Positions 5,808-5,966 of a stretch of DNA of 5,966 nucleotides are shown here, piece by piece (within the stretch, counting starts at the first letter, position 1; each line of letters begins with the position of its first letter). Source of the DNA: Nitrososphaerota archaeon (lineage in GTDB: Archaea > Thermoproteota > Nitrososphaeria > Nitrososphaerales > Gagatemarchaeaceae); the NCBI GenBank assembly GCA_005877365.1, contig VBPP01000124.1, positions 1-5,966 of the forward strand, read 5' to 3'. The notes under the pieces are model-generated. The model ran no database searches. It was not told where the DNA came from and was given only the letters and a program-made list of their open reading frames with translations. Both the position numbers and the translations under genes were made by a program.

Positions 5808-5966
5808 ATGCCTGTCGTGATGCCCAAGGGAAAGAAGTGCGCCTTCATATACGACCTGCACGTAGATGGGCCCTGCCTTTGGTTTGGCGGAGGTTTTTCA
5901 TCAAACCCCCTTCCTACCTCAGTGTCAAGGGGTGAGTTCGCTCTCAGGGAGGGCCTCCCCAGGATG
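5808..5966 (+). CDS. Polysaccharide-deacetylase-family hydrolase, N-terminal 53 codons, 3' end outside window
   Basis: The frame is open from ATG 5808 to the last base of the window, so the gene is cut by the edge. The first residues, KGKKCAFIYDLHVDGPCLWFG (7-27), match the first strand of the NodB/polysaccharide-deacetylase fold, where many members read xxFSFDxDxExxWxG. VSRGEFALREGLPRM (39-53) matches the SxGEYGxRxGVPRIL helix typical of the PuuE/PgdA-like branch. Family members are metal-dependent hydrolases acting on N-acetyl groups of sugars or on cyclic imides and ureides such as allantoin. In the first strand the usual second acidic residue of FDxD appears as His (DLHVD), so metal binding may use Asp16 and Asp20; this cannot be tested without the rest. 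The gene starts 32 bp after the binding-protein stop with a strong ribosome-binding site, which suggests a shared transcript. The identification rests on a short segment. Confidence 0.68.
   Translation, partial: MPVVMPKGKKCAFIYDLHVDGPCLWFGGGFSSNPLPTSVSRGEFALREGLPRM

Overview
The window looks archaeal. The solute-binding protein has a twin-arginine signal followed by a Thr/Ser-rich linker, a common archaeal design. An archaeal-type TATA element (GTTAAATA) sits about 27 bp before its start codon. Three of the five visible gene starts are TTG, and the visible ribosome-binding sites are of the GAGGTGA/GTGAT type. Arginine is often AGG or AGA, and overall GC is moderate (roughly the low to mid 50s by eye). 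A lineage in or near Thermoproteota/Nitrososphaeria or Bathyarchaeia would fit, but the window does not settle this.

Layout, all genes on the + strand: (1) 3-581, the C-terminal part of a C45-type (acyl-CoA:6-aminopenicillanate acyltransferase-like) amidohydrolase/acyltransferase, cut by the left edge. (2) 582-633, a short gap with a perfect 7-bp inverted repeat ending just before the next start. (3) 634-4005, a tight three-gene block encoding two RbsC-like permeases and one double-domain RbsA-like ATPase. (4) 4006-4296, a 291-bp gap holding a minus-strand coding remnant (4081-4257), probably a transposase tail, and a promoter. (5) 4297-5775, the Tat-exported solute-binding protein. (6) 5808-5966, the first 53 codons of a polysaccharide-deacetylase-family hydrolase, cut by the right edge.

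Together genes 2-5 make a complete ABC importer of the ribose/CUT2 class: an exported binding protein captures the ligand, a permease pair forms the channel, and one ATPase polypeptide carrying both nucleotide-binding domains drives it. The ligand cannot be read from the sequence. CUT2-type systems carry sugars, but relatives carry nucleosides and other small polar molecules. Both flanking genes belong to families that cleave C-N amide (or amide-like) bonds, so an N-acylated sugar, amide or cyclic imide/ureide is a reasonable guess, and no more than that.

The main oddities are these. The second permease is only 280 residues and appears to have lost about 35 codons in frame near its C-terminus. 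All degenerate ATPase motifs fall in the same composite ATP site, including Asn in place of the catalytic Glu of the second Walker B. The binding-protein gene seems to have its own, possibly leaderless, TTG-initiated transcript whose promoter abuts a decayed minus-strand gene. I do not see a clearly new type of system; the window is a recognisable transporter locus with unusual details.
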